The notes below the pieces were generated by a model. It saw only the letters and a program-made list of their open reading frames with translations, was not told where the DNA came from and made no database searches. From Bryobacterales bacterium (GTDB lineage: Bacteria; Acidobacteriota; Terriglobia; Bryobacterales; Bryobacteraceae), in contig PLDF01000447.1 of NCBI GenBank assembly GCA_003135055.1, positions 413-32,718 on the forward strand: DNA of 32,306 nt, given 5' to 3'. Position numbers and translations under genes: made by a program. Of the stretch, positions 24,341 to 32,059 are shown piece after piece (the first letter of the stretch is position 1; each line of letters opens with the position of its first letter).

Positions 24341-25921
24341 CTACCGGAGCATCGCGAAGGCGAACAGGGTGTCTCCGGCGGCGACCACCAGATACTGCGT
24401 GCCGTCGAGCTCGTAGGTGATCGGGCCGTTCGTGACGGAGCTGCCGAGATTCGCATGCCAGAGCGGGTTGCCGTTTTCTGGGTCAAGCGCGACCAGATTG
24501 CCGGACCCGTCGCCGGCGAACAGCAGTTTGCCGGCGGTCGACAAGAGTCCCGAACGGCCGCCGTCTTCCCACTTATGGCTCCACTTCACCTTGCCGGTCT
24601 TGTAATCGATCGCCTGGATCATCGATTCACTCCAGCCGCCGCGGTCGTTGCCGCCCCAGCCTTCGGGCCTGTCGCCGGGGTCGTAGATGTAGTAAACGCT
24701 GAACGCACGCGACGCGCTTACGTAGAAAAGACCGGTGTCCGGGTCGTATGAAGGAGGCGGCCAGTTGGAGGCGCCGCCCTGGTTCGGCGAGACCAGCGCG
24801 CCGTCGAGCTGCGGCTCTTTCGCGGCGTTGAGGATCGGCGAGCCTTTCGCATCGACGCCCTTCGACCAGTTGACCTTCACGTACTCGGAGCTCGAGATGT
24901 TCTTGCCCGTGGCGCGATCCAGTACGAAGAAATAGCCGTTGCGGCTGGCCTGCGCCACCAGCTTGCGCTTCTGGCCGTTGATTTCGCCGTCGAACAGCAC
25001 GGGCGTCTGCGTTGCATCCCAATCGTGCGTGTCGTGCGGCGACGATTGGAAATACCACTGCATTTTTCCGGTATCGGGATTGAGCGCCACCACCGACGCC
25101 GTAAACAGGTTCGCGCCGGGGCGGGTCTTTCCCGCGATCACCGGCTGCGGGTTGCCGGTGGGCACATAGATCATGTTCAGCTCCGGATCGTACGTCGGAG
25201 TGAGCCAAGTCATGCCGCCGCCGTGCTTCATCGCCTCTTCACTCGGCCACGATTCCGACCCAGGGTCGCCCATCTTCTGCGGGACCGTGTACCACCGCCA
25301 CTGCAATGCGCCCGTTTCGGGGTCGTGCGATTCGATGTAGCCGGGGCGGTCGAGATCGTCGCCGCTGACGCCCGTGATGATGTGGTTCTTGACCACCAGC
25401 GGAGCCATCGAGCCGAAGTAATACTGGTCGAGGTCGCAGACCGGCTTGTGCCAGCGCTCTTTTCCATCTTTCAGATTGAGCGATACCAGATTGCAATCCG
25501 GCGTCTCGAAGTACAGCCAGTTGCCGTAAATGCCGGCGCCGCGGTTGCCGATGTGGTCGCCGCCGTGGGATGTCCACTGGTAGTGCCACACTTCGCGTCC
25601 GGTACGCGCGTCCACCGCCCACGCGTGGTCCGGCATCGTGAAGTAGAGGATGCCATTCACCTGGACGGGGGTCGCGGAGATGCGGCCGCCGGAGCCGCCC
25701 CCGCCGCCGAGCGCGCCATTGGCACGGTAGATCCAGGCCAGGCTGAGCGAGTTGATATTCGACTGGTTGATCTTGGTAAGCGTGCTGTAGCGGCGGCCGG
25801 AGTAGTCGCCGTTGTAAGTCGGCCATGTGTCGGTAGGTGGCGCCAGCAGCGTCGCGGGATTCAGGCCGCCCTGCGCCAGTAGGGCCGTGGAAGCGAGAAA
25901 GAGTGTGCCGAGGACCTTCAT
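24341..25921 (-). CDS. PQQ-dehydrogenase-like beta-propeller (quinoprotein)
   Basis: The start ATG 25921 overlaps the cytochrome stop codon as ATGA, and a signal peptide follows (MKVLGTLFLASTALLAQGG). The 526 residues make an eight-bladed propeller with tryptophan-docking repeats (GREVWHYQWTSHGG, GKERWHKPVCDLDQ, GKVKWSHKWEDGG, GNPLWHANLG). The calcium/PQQ region keeps VPTGNPQP (Asn ligand) and SSPHDTHDWD (catalytic-type Asp) of methanol/ethanol dehydrogenases. The adjacent-cysteine pair normally before NRG is absent (HGGDHIGNRGAG). I recall NCBI naming acidobacterial relatives 'acido-empty-quinoprotein', reflecting doubt that they bind PQQ. It is translationally coupled to a multiheme cytochrome, which could accept its electrons in the periplasm. 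Oxidation of an alcohol or sugar is inferred; the substrate is unknown. Confidence 0.85.
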   Translation of the reverse strand: MKVLGTLFLASTALLAQGGLNPATLLAPPTDTWPTYNGDYSGRRYSTLTKINQSNINSLSLAWIYRANGALGGGGGSGGRISATPVQVNGILYFTMPDHAWAVDARTGREVWHYQWTSHGGDHIGNRGAGIYGNWLYFETPDCNLVSLNLKDGKERWHKPVCDLDQYYFGSMAPLVVKNHIITGVSGDDLDRPGYIESHDPETGALQWRWYTVPQKMGDPGSESWPSEEAMKHGGGMTWLTPTYDPELNMIYVPTGNPQPVIAGKTRPGANLFTASVVALNPDTGKMQWYFQSSPHDTHDWDATQTPVLFDGEINGQKRKLVAQASRNGYFFVLDRATGKNISSSEYVKVNWSKGVDAKGSPILNAAKEPQLDGALVSPNQGGASNWPPPSYDPDTGLFYVSASRAFSVYYIYDPGDRPEGWGGNDRGGWSESMIQAIDYKTGKVKWSHKWEDGGRSGLLSTAGKLLFAGDGSGNLVALDPENGNPLWHANLGSSVTNGPITYELDGTQYLVVAAGDTLFAFAMLR

Positions 25922-26985
25922 TTCAGAGTCTCCAGATAGGCAACCATGTCGTGGATGTTCTTATCGGTGTACTTGTCGAGTAACTCGTGGTGCGCCTGGG
26001 CGGGGTCGTTCTTGACCACCTTAAGAGCGGGCGTGCGCTTGAACGAGCGATACTCGCCTGCGCCATCCATCAGCGCGACGTTGAAATCGTCGATGTGCAC
26101 CAGCGTGCCTGTGATCGGCGTGCCCGATGCCAAAGTAACGGTGACGGTCACCGGATGGGCCGACGACGCGCCTCGCCCGCCACCGCGACCACCGCCCCGC
26201 CCGCCGGGGAAGAGGAAGGTCTGCTGCAACGCGGGAGCATCCATCCGCGAAGCGATGTGAGCCAGATCCCCCGTTGGCGAGTGACAGGTGGAGCACTTAC
26301 CTTCGCCGTTGAAGTAGGCGGCGCCGGCCTTGGGGTCGCCAGTGAGAATGTCCTGGATCTGTAGCGCGGCGCGCAGCGTGTTGTAAACCTCCTGATGGAT
26401 GGTGTGAGAGAGGTCCTCAATCTGCGCCTGAGTGAGCTGGGCGACTGGCGTGGTCTGGGTAGGATGGCCTTTCCTGAGGAACGGCCCGATGGTGCTGCCG
26501 TAGCGGTCGTGAAGGACGACCTCGGAGCGGACCAGGTCGGCGCCGCGCTCGGTCCCGCGGGCGCGCGTTCCGTGGCAGGTGATGCACTCGGCGGCATAGA
26601 CCTTGCGGCCGCGAATGGCTGCGGCTTCGTCGACGACTTGCTTATCGGCGGGACCTGGGGAGAACGCGGCGCCCCGTCCCCGGCCGGCAGGCGCCGGAGC
26701 GGGCGGCGAGGCGCCGCGGCCTTCTGGCGAAGCCGGGCCGTATTGCGTTGTCAGGTAATCCAAGATCAGCGCGAATTCCTCATCGGTGCCCTTCGCGCCG
26801 CGAGCGACCATCGAAGTGATGCTCTCCTGCCACTGCGCGCGAGTGCGGCGCTGCGACGTGACAGTCTCCACCGAATGGCAGGCGCCGCAGACTTCCTGAA
26901 AGGCCGCTGCCGCTGCTGCCTGAGACTGTGCCAGGCAAGTTGCAGGCGCCAGCATTAGCGCCGCCACGCAAATGCCGTTTCGCAT
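25918..26985 (-). CDS. Three-heme c-type cytochrome with Gly/Arg-rich linkers
   Basis: ATG 26985 follows GGGAGG by about 10 nt and opens a signal peptide (MRNGICVAALMLAPATCLAQ). An in-frame ATG 39 codons earlier is rejected for lack of both. The 355-residue protein has three CxxCH heme sites: CGACH (33-37), CITCH (134-138) and CSTCH (231-235). Two Gly/Arg-rich linkers (88-108, 261-274) separate domains. After the third heme a beta-rich insertion of about 70 residues (ITGTLVHIDDFNVALMDG, AHHELLDKYTDKNIHDMVAY) precedes the final helix. It is the first gene of a two-gene unit with the quinoprotein and probably passes electrons from it to the respiratory chain. Several Met and His residues could serve as distal ligands; I could not fix them. 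Confidence 0.87.
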   Translation of the reverse strand: MRNGICVAALMLAPATCLAQSQAAAAAAFQEVCGACHSVETVTSQRRTRAQWQESITSMVARGAKGTDEEFALILDYLTTQYGPASPEGRGASPPAPAPAGRGRGAAFSPGPADKQVVDEAAAIRGRKVYAAECITCHGTRARGTERGADLVRSEVVLHDRYGSTIGPFLRKGHPTQTTPVAQLTQAQIEDLSHTIHQEVYNTLRAALQIQDILTGDPKAGAAYFNGEGKCSTCHSPTGDLAHIASRMDAPALQQTFLFPGGRGGGRGGGRGASSAHPVTVTVTLASGTPITGTLVHIDDFNVALMDGAGEYRSFKRTPALKVVKNDPAQAHHELLDKYTDKNIHDMVAYLETLK

Positions 26986-27120
26986 TTTCAGTTTCCCTCC
27001 CATCAGACCGGCCCCGCCAGCCATTGACCAGTGTACAACCCGCCGACATGGTGGATAGCGGGCTCCCCATGCTAAGGGGCCGCGAAACAATAAGGTGACC
27101 AAATGTTTCGAAGGTGCGCG

Positions 27121-27185
27121 ACCGCTCCCTTACGGTCGCGGCTCTGTCAAATGCGCATACCGAGCCGCGCCCGTTAGGAAGCGGT
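27121..27185. repeat. Inverted repeat with 24-bp arms
   Basis: The arm beginning ACCGCTCCCTTACGGTC (27121-27144) is matched at 21 of 24 positions by the reverse complement of the arm GAGCCGCGCCCGTTAGGA... (27162-27185), with a 17-nt spacer. It lies in the divergent gap between the cytochrome gene and the gene at 27288. The arms resemble a dispersed acidobacterial repeat I recall, distinct from the CCAC-tailed hairpins. Confidence 0.65.
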
Positions 27186-27287
27186 TGGGTCTGAATGTGC
27201 AGGATATTTCTCCGCGGCTCCTAATAGGAGCGCATCACGGGAAACGTCCTCGTCAAGTTACTATAAAATGGTCGGGCGAGGCGCCGA

Positions 27288-27848
27288 TTGAAAAGGCTTG
27301 ATCTCACCAACTGCATTGTCAGCATACCCGACCGGGATGCGGCGCCGGCCGTCGTTCTCTACGGAGGGCTCAGGAATTTGGAGGGCGATTGGTTCCTGAG
27401 CCACCAGAAGATACCCGTTGCCCTGCTGCAGAACCTCTACTTCATTCTGCCGACCCGCTTCACCAACAAGCGCCAAGATTGTGTCGATGAGTTTCGGGCG
27501 AAGGTGGATCCGGCAAATATCAGCCGGTACTCGCTTTGCGGCTTCTCCCGTTGCGCTCAAGAGGCGTACAGGAACCGGGACCTGGAGCAATGGAAGATGC
27601 TGGGCCTTATCGACCCGAGCGCGCCTACGCTGGACATATTCAAGGACGAGGTGCTGGACTCTTTCGTGGGCAAGATCCGCTGCGTGTACTGGACGCCGAA
27701 CTGGGGGCCGGACGGATACCAGGGGAGGGTTCCCCGCTTCGCTCAGCACCTGCGCGATCTGAAAGTGAAGATGGTTGAGAAGGCGGTGGCGCACGAGAAC
27801 ATGCCGGCGTTTTTCTTCAATCAGTTCGCCGCCGACTTCACTGCGTAA
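27288..27848 (+). CDS. Alpha/beta-hydrolase-like protein, uncharacterised
   Basis: The only start in reach is TTG 27288; the 186-residue product has no signal peptide. It contains VVLYGGLRNLEGDWFLSHQK, then SRYSLCGFSRCAQEAYRNRD, which looks like a strand-turn-helix nucleophile elbow with Ser in GFSRC, and QWKMLGLIDPSAPTLD, placed like the strand carrying the acidic residue. VRCVYW-like IRCVYWTPNWGPDG and a late His follow. The order fits a small alpha/beta hydrolase, but the usual small residue after the elbow Ser is Cys, and no closer family was recognised. TATAAAAT just upstream (about 27262) may be a -10 box. A hairpin pair follows the stop codon by 11 nt. Confidence 0.6.
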   Translation: MKRLDLTNCIVSIPDRDAAPAVVLYGGLRNLEGDWFLSHQKIPVALLQNLYFILPTRFTNKRQDCVDEFRAKVDPANISRYSLCGFSRCAQEAYRNRDLEQWKMLGLIDPSAPTLDIFKDEVLDSFVGKIRCVYWTPNWGPDGYQGRVPRFAQHLRDLKVKMVEKAVAHENMPAFFFNQFAADFTA

Positions 27849-27859
27849 AGAAATCGGTT

Positions 27860-27921
27860 GGCCGGCGAAAGCGCCTGCCCCACATAAGCACAGCGAAGTG
27901 GGACAGACGCTTTCGTCTGTC
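27860..27921. repeat. Head-to-head pair of REP-like hairpins
   Basis: GGCCGGCG-AAAG-CGCCTGCC then CCAC (27860-27883) faces GTGGGACAGACG-CTTT-CGTCTGTC (27898-27921) across a 14-nt gap. The second stem is a perfect 8 bp and the first has one mismatch. The CCAC/GTGG tails point at each other, as in paired bacterial REP units. They lie between two plus-strand genes. Confidence 0.7.
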
Positions 27922-27988
27922 AACCCCTTCTCCAGCTTCTCGTAGTAGTGGTTATTATGTTATCGTCACGTAACGCGGGAGGACTCGT

Positions 27989-29857
27989 ATGAAACGCTTG
28001 ACACTGGCGCTATCTGCTGCGGGCCTGGTCACTGTAGCAGTTACATGTCTCTTGGCGGCGCGAGACGCTGCGACGGCCACCGCCGAAAGGACGCCCGCGC
28101 TGGCCACTCGCGCCGCGGTCGCCTTCGATATGTCCCCGCCGCTCGACTCGATGGAGCAGTTTATCCCCGATAAGCCGGTCGTCATTCATCCCGCGGTGGA
28201 GAGCCCGGCGGTACGGCAAGGCGCCACGCAAGGGCCGGGCACGGGTTTGGGCTCCGCTCCGCCGACACCGCCGGCAGCGCGCGGCGGCGCCGGAGGAGCT
28301 CGTGCGGCACGGGCTGGCGCGGCACGGGGCGGGCCTCCGCCGATTCCGGCTCCGCCACCCGCGCCCGAGATTAGCGCCGCTGGCGCCGCCGTCGAGCAGA
28401 CCGCCCAGGGCACGCGCGCGGCGATTGAGCCCGTAGCCAGCTTCGACGGCCTGGGCTTGGGTTTTACCGGCCGTGAGTTCCCCGGCGCGGCCGACGCAGC
28501 CGACGCCAATGCTAACGGAGGCCGCGCCGGGGGACGTGGCGGCGGCGGACGCGGCGGCATTGACATCAGCTTGGCGGCCGGTCCCAACCATATCTTCGAG
28601 ATCCTGGACGGCAACATGGCCGTCTTCACCAAGAAGGGTAAGAAGTACCCCGCCACCGGTAAGCTGCTCTACGGCGCCGTGCCCAACAATACGGTTTTTG
28701 CAGGCTTCGGCGTCCGCTGCGGCGTCAGCAACAACAGCGACTCCGTAGTGCGCTACGACCAGTTGGCCAACCGCTGGCTGATCGTGGTTCCGGTCTTCTC
28801 GCGCCCGCCCGGCGATCCGCAGGGCCCCTATGCGATGTGCTATGCGGTGAGCGTGACGCCCGACCCGCTGGGGCCCTACTACCGCTATGAGTTCCAACGG
28901 CCGCTGTTTCCCGATTATCCCCGTCCGGCGGTCTGGCCCGACGGCTATTACAACCCCACCAGCACCAGCGACAACCTGCTGCCGGAGGTGATCACGCAGA
29001 AGCACGACTGCATCGCCGACCGCAACAAGATGCTCAAGGGTCTGCCGGCCACTGAGCAGTGCGTGGTGATTGACGGCGGCGTTTTCATGTTGAACACCGA
29101 CGTGGATGGAAAGCGGCCGCCGCCGGCGGGCGCGCCCAATATCATGATGTCTACGGGCGGCACGCAGCTCATGAAGATCTTCGGGGACGACGGCATATAC
29201 TTCTACAAGGTGCACGTGGATTGGAGCGATGCCTCCAAGACCACCGTCTCGACGCCGCAAAAGATCGGCGTGGCGCCTTATCGCTATCTCTGCGACGGCC
29301 AATTGAGCAACTGCGTTTCGCAGCCGGGCACGGAACGCCGCCTCGATTCGCAAGGCGACAAGCTGATCCAGCGGCTGGTATACCGTAACTTCGGCGACCA
29401 TGAATCCATATTGGCGGAGCATTCCGTGGCTACGGCCGCGCACGGCGGCGGCGTGCGCTGGTATGAGTTCCGCCTGAACAAACAGCGCGACCCCGTGTTG
29501 TACCAGCAGGCGACATATGCCCCCGGCGGATTTTATCGTTGGCTGGGAAGCATGGCCATGGACCGCAAAGGCGGCATCGGCATCGGCTATTCGTTCGGCG
29601 GGGACCCCAACTATCCCGGCCAGCGCTTCGCGGCGCGGATGGCTAACGACCCTAAGGGCCAACTTACCTTCCACGAGTCTGTGCTGGCCGAAGGCCAAGG
29701 CTCGCAAACGGGCAGCTTGCGCTGGGAGGACTACACCAACATCGTCGTCGATCCCTCGGACGATTGTACCTTTTGGTTCGTCGGGAACTATCTCAAGAGC
29801 AGCGCTGCAACCTCGACGACGCGCATCGGATCGTTTGCGGTGAGCGGATGCAAGTGA
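27989..29857 (+). CDS. Large secreted protein with Ala/Gly/Arg-rich linker, function unknown
   Basis: GGGAGGA lies 6 nt before ATG 27989 and a signal peptide follows (MKRLTLALSAAGLVTVAVTC). Residues about 85-190 are low complexity with Pro, Ala, Gly and Arg clusters (97-115, 177-190). Residues 195-622 are a folded domain with repeated aromatic strands, such as GPNHIFEILDGNMAVFTKKG, YDQLANRWLIVVPVFSRPPG, AVWPDGYYNPTSTSDN and GGFYRWLGSMAMDRKGGIGI, and six or more Cys. This suggests a beta-propeller or similar all-beta exported protein. No catalytic motif was recognised. The DNA coding for residues 469-522 has a partial second copy at the right edge of the window. Codon use and GC match the neighbouring genes. 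Confidence 0.8.
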   Translation: MKRLTLALSAAGLVTVAVTCLLAARDAATATAERTPALATRAAVAFDMSPPLDSMEQFIPDKPVVIHPAVESPAVRQGATQGPGTGLGSAPPTPPAARGGAGGARAARAGAARGGPPPIPAPPPAPEISAAGAAVEQTAQGTRAAIEPVASFDGLGLGFTGREFPGAADAADANANGGRAGGRGGGGRGGIDISLAAGPNHIFEILDGNMAVFTKKGKKYPATGKLLYGAVPNNTVFAGFGVRCGVSNNSDSVVRYDQLANRWLIVVPVFSRPPGDPQGPYAMCYAVSVTPDPLGPYYRYEFQRPLFPDYPRPAVWPDGYYNPTSTSDNLLPEVITQKHDCIADRNKMLKGLPATEQCVVIDGGVFMLNTDVDGKRPPPAGAPNIMMSTGGTQLMKIFGDDGIYFYKVHVDWSDASKTTVSTPQKIGVAPYRYLCDGQLSNCVSQPGTERRLDSQGDKLIQRLVYRNFGDHESILAEHSVATAAHGGGVRWYEFRLNKQRDPVLYQQATYAPGGFYRWLGSMAMDRKGGIGIGYSFGGDPNYPGQRFAARMANDPKGQLTFHESVLAEGQGSQTGSLRWEDYTNIVVDPSDDCTFWFVGNYLKSSAATSTTRIGSFAVSGCK

Positions 29858-29972
29858 TGCGACGCGGCATCAGCGTGTCCCTCAAAGGGTCCTTTGTGCA
29901 ACGCGCCATCGGGATTGCTTTAAACCGGCCTGGCCATCATATGCACTAAAATATTAGTAGAAAGGAGAAAAG

Positions 29973-30194
29973 ATGACCCTACGCAAAGTTATCGTCTGTA
30001 TCGCCGGAGCGTTCGCATCTGGTTTCGTTGTCGGCGAGCTCGCATCTATCCCCCGTGCGCACGCGCAAACCGGTTTCCAAATCTACGTTCAGGGTGTCGG
30101 CAACCCGCACGAACATAAGCCGATCAATCTTCAGGGGTCGAAGGTGGTCGGCTTTGCCTGCGCTGACGGAACGTGCTATGTCGCAACGCAATGA
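29973..30194 (+). CDS. Small secreted protein
   Basis: A 73-residue protein starts at ATG 29973, 4 nt after a strong AAAGGAG ribosome site. Residues 1-31 are a signal peptide (MTLRKVIVCIAGAFASGFVV, cleavage near AHAQ). The mature part of about 42 residues (FQIYVQGVGNPHEHKPINLQ, then GSKVVGFACADGTCYVATQ) contains two Cys, probably a disulfide, and two His. No family was recognised. The ribosome site and signal peptide make it a convincing real gene despite its size. Confidence 0.72.
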   Translation: MTLRKVIVCIAGAFASGFVVGELASIPRAHAQTGFQIYVQGVGNPHEHKPINLQGSKVVGFACADGTCYVATQ

Positions 30195-30308
30195 TCGGCG
30201 TTAGTCTGCACTCACGCTCCTAATTTGGCGCGGCCCGCCGGACATTTTAGAACGGCGCTGCGTCCTTCGTGGGAGCGGTGCTGAAGTGTCTCGCAAAGGG
30301 GTAAGTTG

Positions 30309-30354
30309 TGACACGTCGCCGGGAGGCTGCAAACAGCGGTGTTGACGCGTGTCA
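30309..30354. promoter_or_regulatory. Inverted repeat upstream of the recombinase, possible res-type site
   Basis: TGACACG (30309-30315) and CGTGTCA (30348-30354) are perfect inverted 7-bp arms 32 nt apart, just before the serine recombinase gene. Serine resolvases often act at, and are regulated through, inverted sites beside their own gene. Short arms such as these can also arise by chance. Confidence 0.3.
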
Positions 30355-30378
30355 TATGTCCGGGTCAAAATGAAGCGG

Positions 30379-30928
30379 ATGAAATACGGCTACGCCCGCG
30401 TCTCGACCGACGACCAGAACCCGGTCTTACAACTCGCGGCATTGAAGAAGGCTGGATGTAAAGTCCTGTTTAAAGACGAAGGCCTATCGGGAGCCACGAC
30501 AAAGCCGCCCTTGCCCTTCTCCGGTGTCTAAAGAAGCTGGACACGGCGACACGCTCATAGTGTGGAAGCTCGACCGGCTGGGCTGGAGCCTGCGCGACCT
30601 GATAACGATGCTCGACGACCTCCGCGCCCGTGGCGTGAAATTCCATTCGCTCACTGAGGCAATCGACACGGCAACGCCGACAGGCCGCGCCATGTGGCAG
30701 ATGATCGGCGTTTTGGCCGAGCTCGAACGGTCTTTGATCTCAGAGCGCACCCGCGCCGGAGTGAAGGCCGCACAGCGGCGAGGCGTGAAGTTTGGCCGGA
30801 AGGTTAAACTCACGCCGGAGCAAATCAACCACGCCCGGAAGTTGGTCGACAAAGGCGAAGCCCGCCAGTACGTAGCCGATCTCCTGAACGTTGGCCGGTC
30901 GACGCTATACCGGGCGCTCGTCTCTTAG
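30379..30928 (+). pseudogene. Serine recombinase (resolvase/invertase family), frameshifted
   Basis: The N-terminal frame begins MKYGYARVSTDDQNPVLQLA, with the catalytic Ser after YARV and the conserved DQN, through FKDEGLSGATTK. It is then thrown out of frame. A short stretch in a second frame restores LLRCLKKL, and a third frame continues with HGDTLIVWKLDRLGWSLRDL, MWQMIGVLAELERSLISERT and the C-terminal helix-turn-helix (LTPEQINHARKLVDKGEARQ through YVADLLNVGRSTLYRALVS). All expected parts are present, so two single-base changes near 30500 and 30540 have broken the gene. The first frame ends at TAA 30529-30531. Such enzymes resolve or invert DNA between short sites. It lies between the two copies of a duplicated segment, suggesting a mobile origin for this region. 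Confidence 0.78.
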
Positions 30929-30973
30929 TGTGTCGCTTACTTCAATTGGCTGTTGCTGTTTCTTAGATGCCGA

Positions 30974-31010
30974 CGCGCTCTGGCAGCGCGGGCTGAAGGC
31001 CAGCGGAGCG
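30974..31010. repeat. REP-like hairpin doublet
   Basis: CGCGCT-CTGGC-AGCGCG (30974-30990) is a perfect 6-bp stem, followed by GGCTGAAGGCCAGCGGAGCG, which can form a second small stem (GCTG/CAGC). It lies in the leader of the TIGR03435-type gene, immediately after the recombinase. Confidence 0.5.
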
Positions 31011-31036
31011 ATAATGAAGTAGGGGAATTTGGTCTA

Positions 31037-31993
31037 ATGCGCAGCTTGATTGGATTACTCTTAGTCTTCGGCGGGGCCAGTGGGTTCCGCACAATGGCGC
31101 AGGATCGTCGTGGCGACTGGGAAGCGAAGGCGGGCGGCAAATTGTCATTTGAGGTGGCCTCTGTTAAGCCGAGCAAGACGGTCAGAATGCCGAACTTCAA
31201 CTTGGGCGCGGACGATGCAAAATCTCCGGGGGGCCGCCTGATCGTGGGCTTTCCATTGCGCGGTTACATCCAGTTCGCCTACAAGCTATCGCCGTATCAA
31301 GTGGAGGATGCGATTGGACACGCGCCGAGGTGGGTCTCGACAGACTTCTTTGAGATCGATGCCAGCGCGCCTGGCAATCCGACCAAGGACCAAATGCGTT
31401 TGATGATGCAGTCCCTGCTTGCAGACCGGTTCAAACTGGCGGCGCATTTCGAAACGCGGGAAGTTCCGGTTCTTGCTTTGACACAGGTCAAGGCAGGTAA
31501 GCTGGGTCCGAGACTGAATACGCATTCCGAGGGTCCTGCGTGCCCGGATCAGGCGGTACAACCAGGCCCACCAGACACGCTGGCATCGCGGGATGCGATG
31601 TTGCGAAATCCTAAAGCCGTGTTCCCGCCTGTTTGCGACACCATGGCAGCCCGTGGTTGGCCAGACGGCATCATGGTGGTGGGAAGCCGGAACACCACCA
31701 TGGCTTTGGTTGCAGAGGCCATTTCCAACGTCGGCTCTCTACAGGGGGCGTTGTACCGGCCCGTTTTGGATCAAACGGGACTCGACGGGCGGTTCGATTT
31801 CGCGCTGGCCTTCAGGCAGGATGAGAGTAACCGCGTTGGGGCGACAACTACGGCCGACGCGCCGCCTCCAGCGCCCGAGGTACCGCCCTTAGAGTACGCT
31901 CTGCGGGACCAGTTGGGGTTGAAATTGACAGCTACGAAGGGTTCGGTGCGGATACTCGTGATCGATCATATTGAGAGACCGTCGGAGAACTGA
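31037..31993 (+). CDS. TIGR03435-type acidobacterial secreted protein
   Basis: The start ATG 31037 (AGGGGA about 11 nt upstream) gives an 318-residue protein with an export signal (MRSLIGLLLVFGGASGFRTM). The family features are in order: FEVASVKPS, GGRLIVGFPLRGYIQFAYKL, WVSTDFFEIDASAPGNPTKD, QMRLMMQSLLADRFKLAAHF, ETREVPVLALTQVKAGKLGP, the later LVAEAISNVGSLQGALYRPV, LDQTGLDGRFDFALAF, and the end LEYALRDQLGLKLTATKGSV followed by IDHIERPSEN. TIGR03435 proteins occur in many copies in Solibacter-like genomes; their function is unknown. Length is normal and no lesion is visible. In many genomes they sit near sigma factors or sensor proteins, but here the neighbour is a broken recombinase. Confidence 0.85.
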   Translation: MRSLIGLLLVFGGASGFRTMAQDRRGDWEAKAGGKLSFEVASVKPSKTVRMPNFNLGADDAKSPGGRLIVGFPLRGYIQFAYKLSPYQVEDAIGHAPRWVSTDFFEIDASAPGNPTKDQMRLMMQSLLADRFKLAAHFETREVPVLALTQVKAGKLGPRLNTHSEGPACPDQAVQPGPPDTLASRDAMLRNPKAVFPPVCDTMAARGWPDGIMVVGSRNTTMALVAEAISNVGSLQGALYRPVLDQTGLDGRFDFALAFRQDESNRVGATTTADAPPPAPEVPPLEYALRDQLGLKLTATKGSVRILVIDHIERPSEN

Positions 31994-32033
31994 GCAGGCT
32001 ACTCCTGAGCCCCCGATCTGCTTCACCGGATAG

Positions 32034-32059
32034 CCGGACATAACCTCCTTTATGTTCGG
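32034..32059. other. 10-bp stem-loop downstream of the TIGR03435 gene
   Basis: CCGGACATAA-CCTCCT-TTATGTTCGG pairs over 10 bp with one G-T wobble, 41 nt after the stop codon. It could end transcription, but no T run follows. The next 50 nt (GGTAATAAACGTAATC and on) are far more AT-rich than the rest of the window, as at a mobile-element boundary. Confidence 0.4.

Noticed and set aside
25025..25882. 285-codon plus-strand frame antisense to the quinoprotein
   Set aside because: Arg/Val/His-rich shadow. The sense strand has propeller repeats and a signal peptide.
27261..27923. 220-codon minus-strand frame over the hydrolase-like gene
   Set aside because: It spans the downstream hairpin pair and has no ribosome site. 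The plus-strand frame has more protein-like features, though neither is certain.
28010..29707. Long open frame (565 codons) antisense to the 622-residue secreted gene
   Set aside because: Its translation is His/Arg/Val-rich without domains. The sense frame has a ribosome site, a signal peptide and a duplicated segment conserved at protein level, so the antisense frame is a by-product of high GC.
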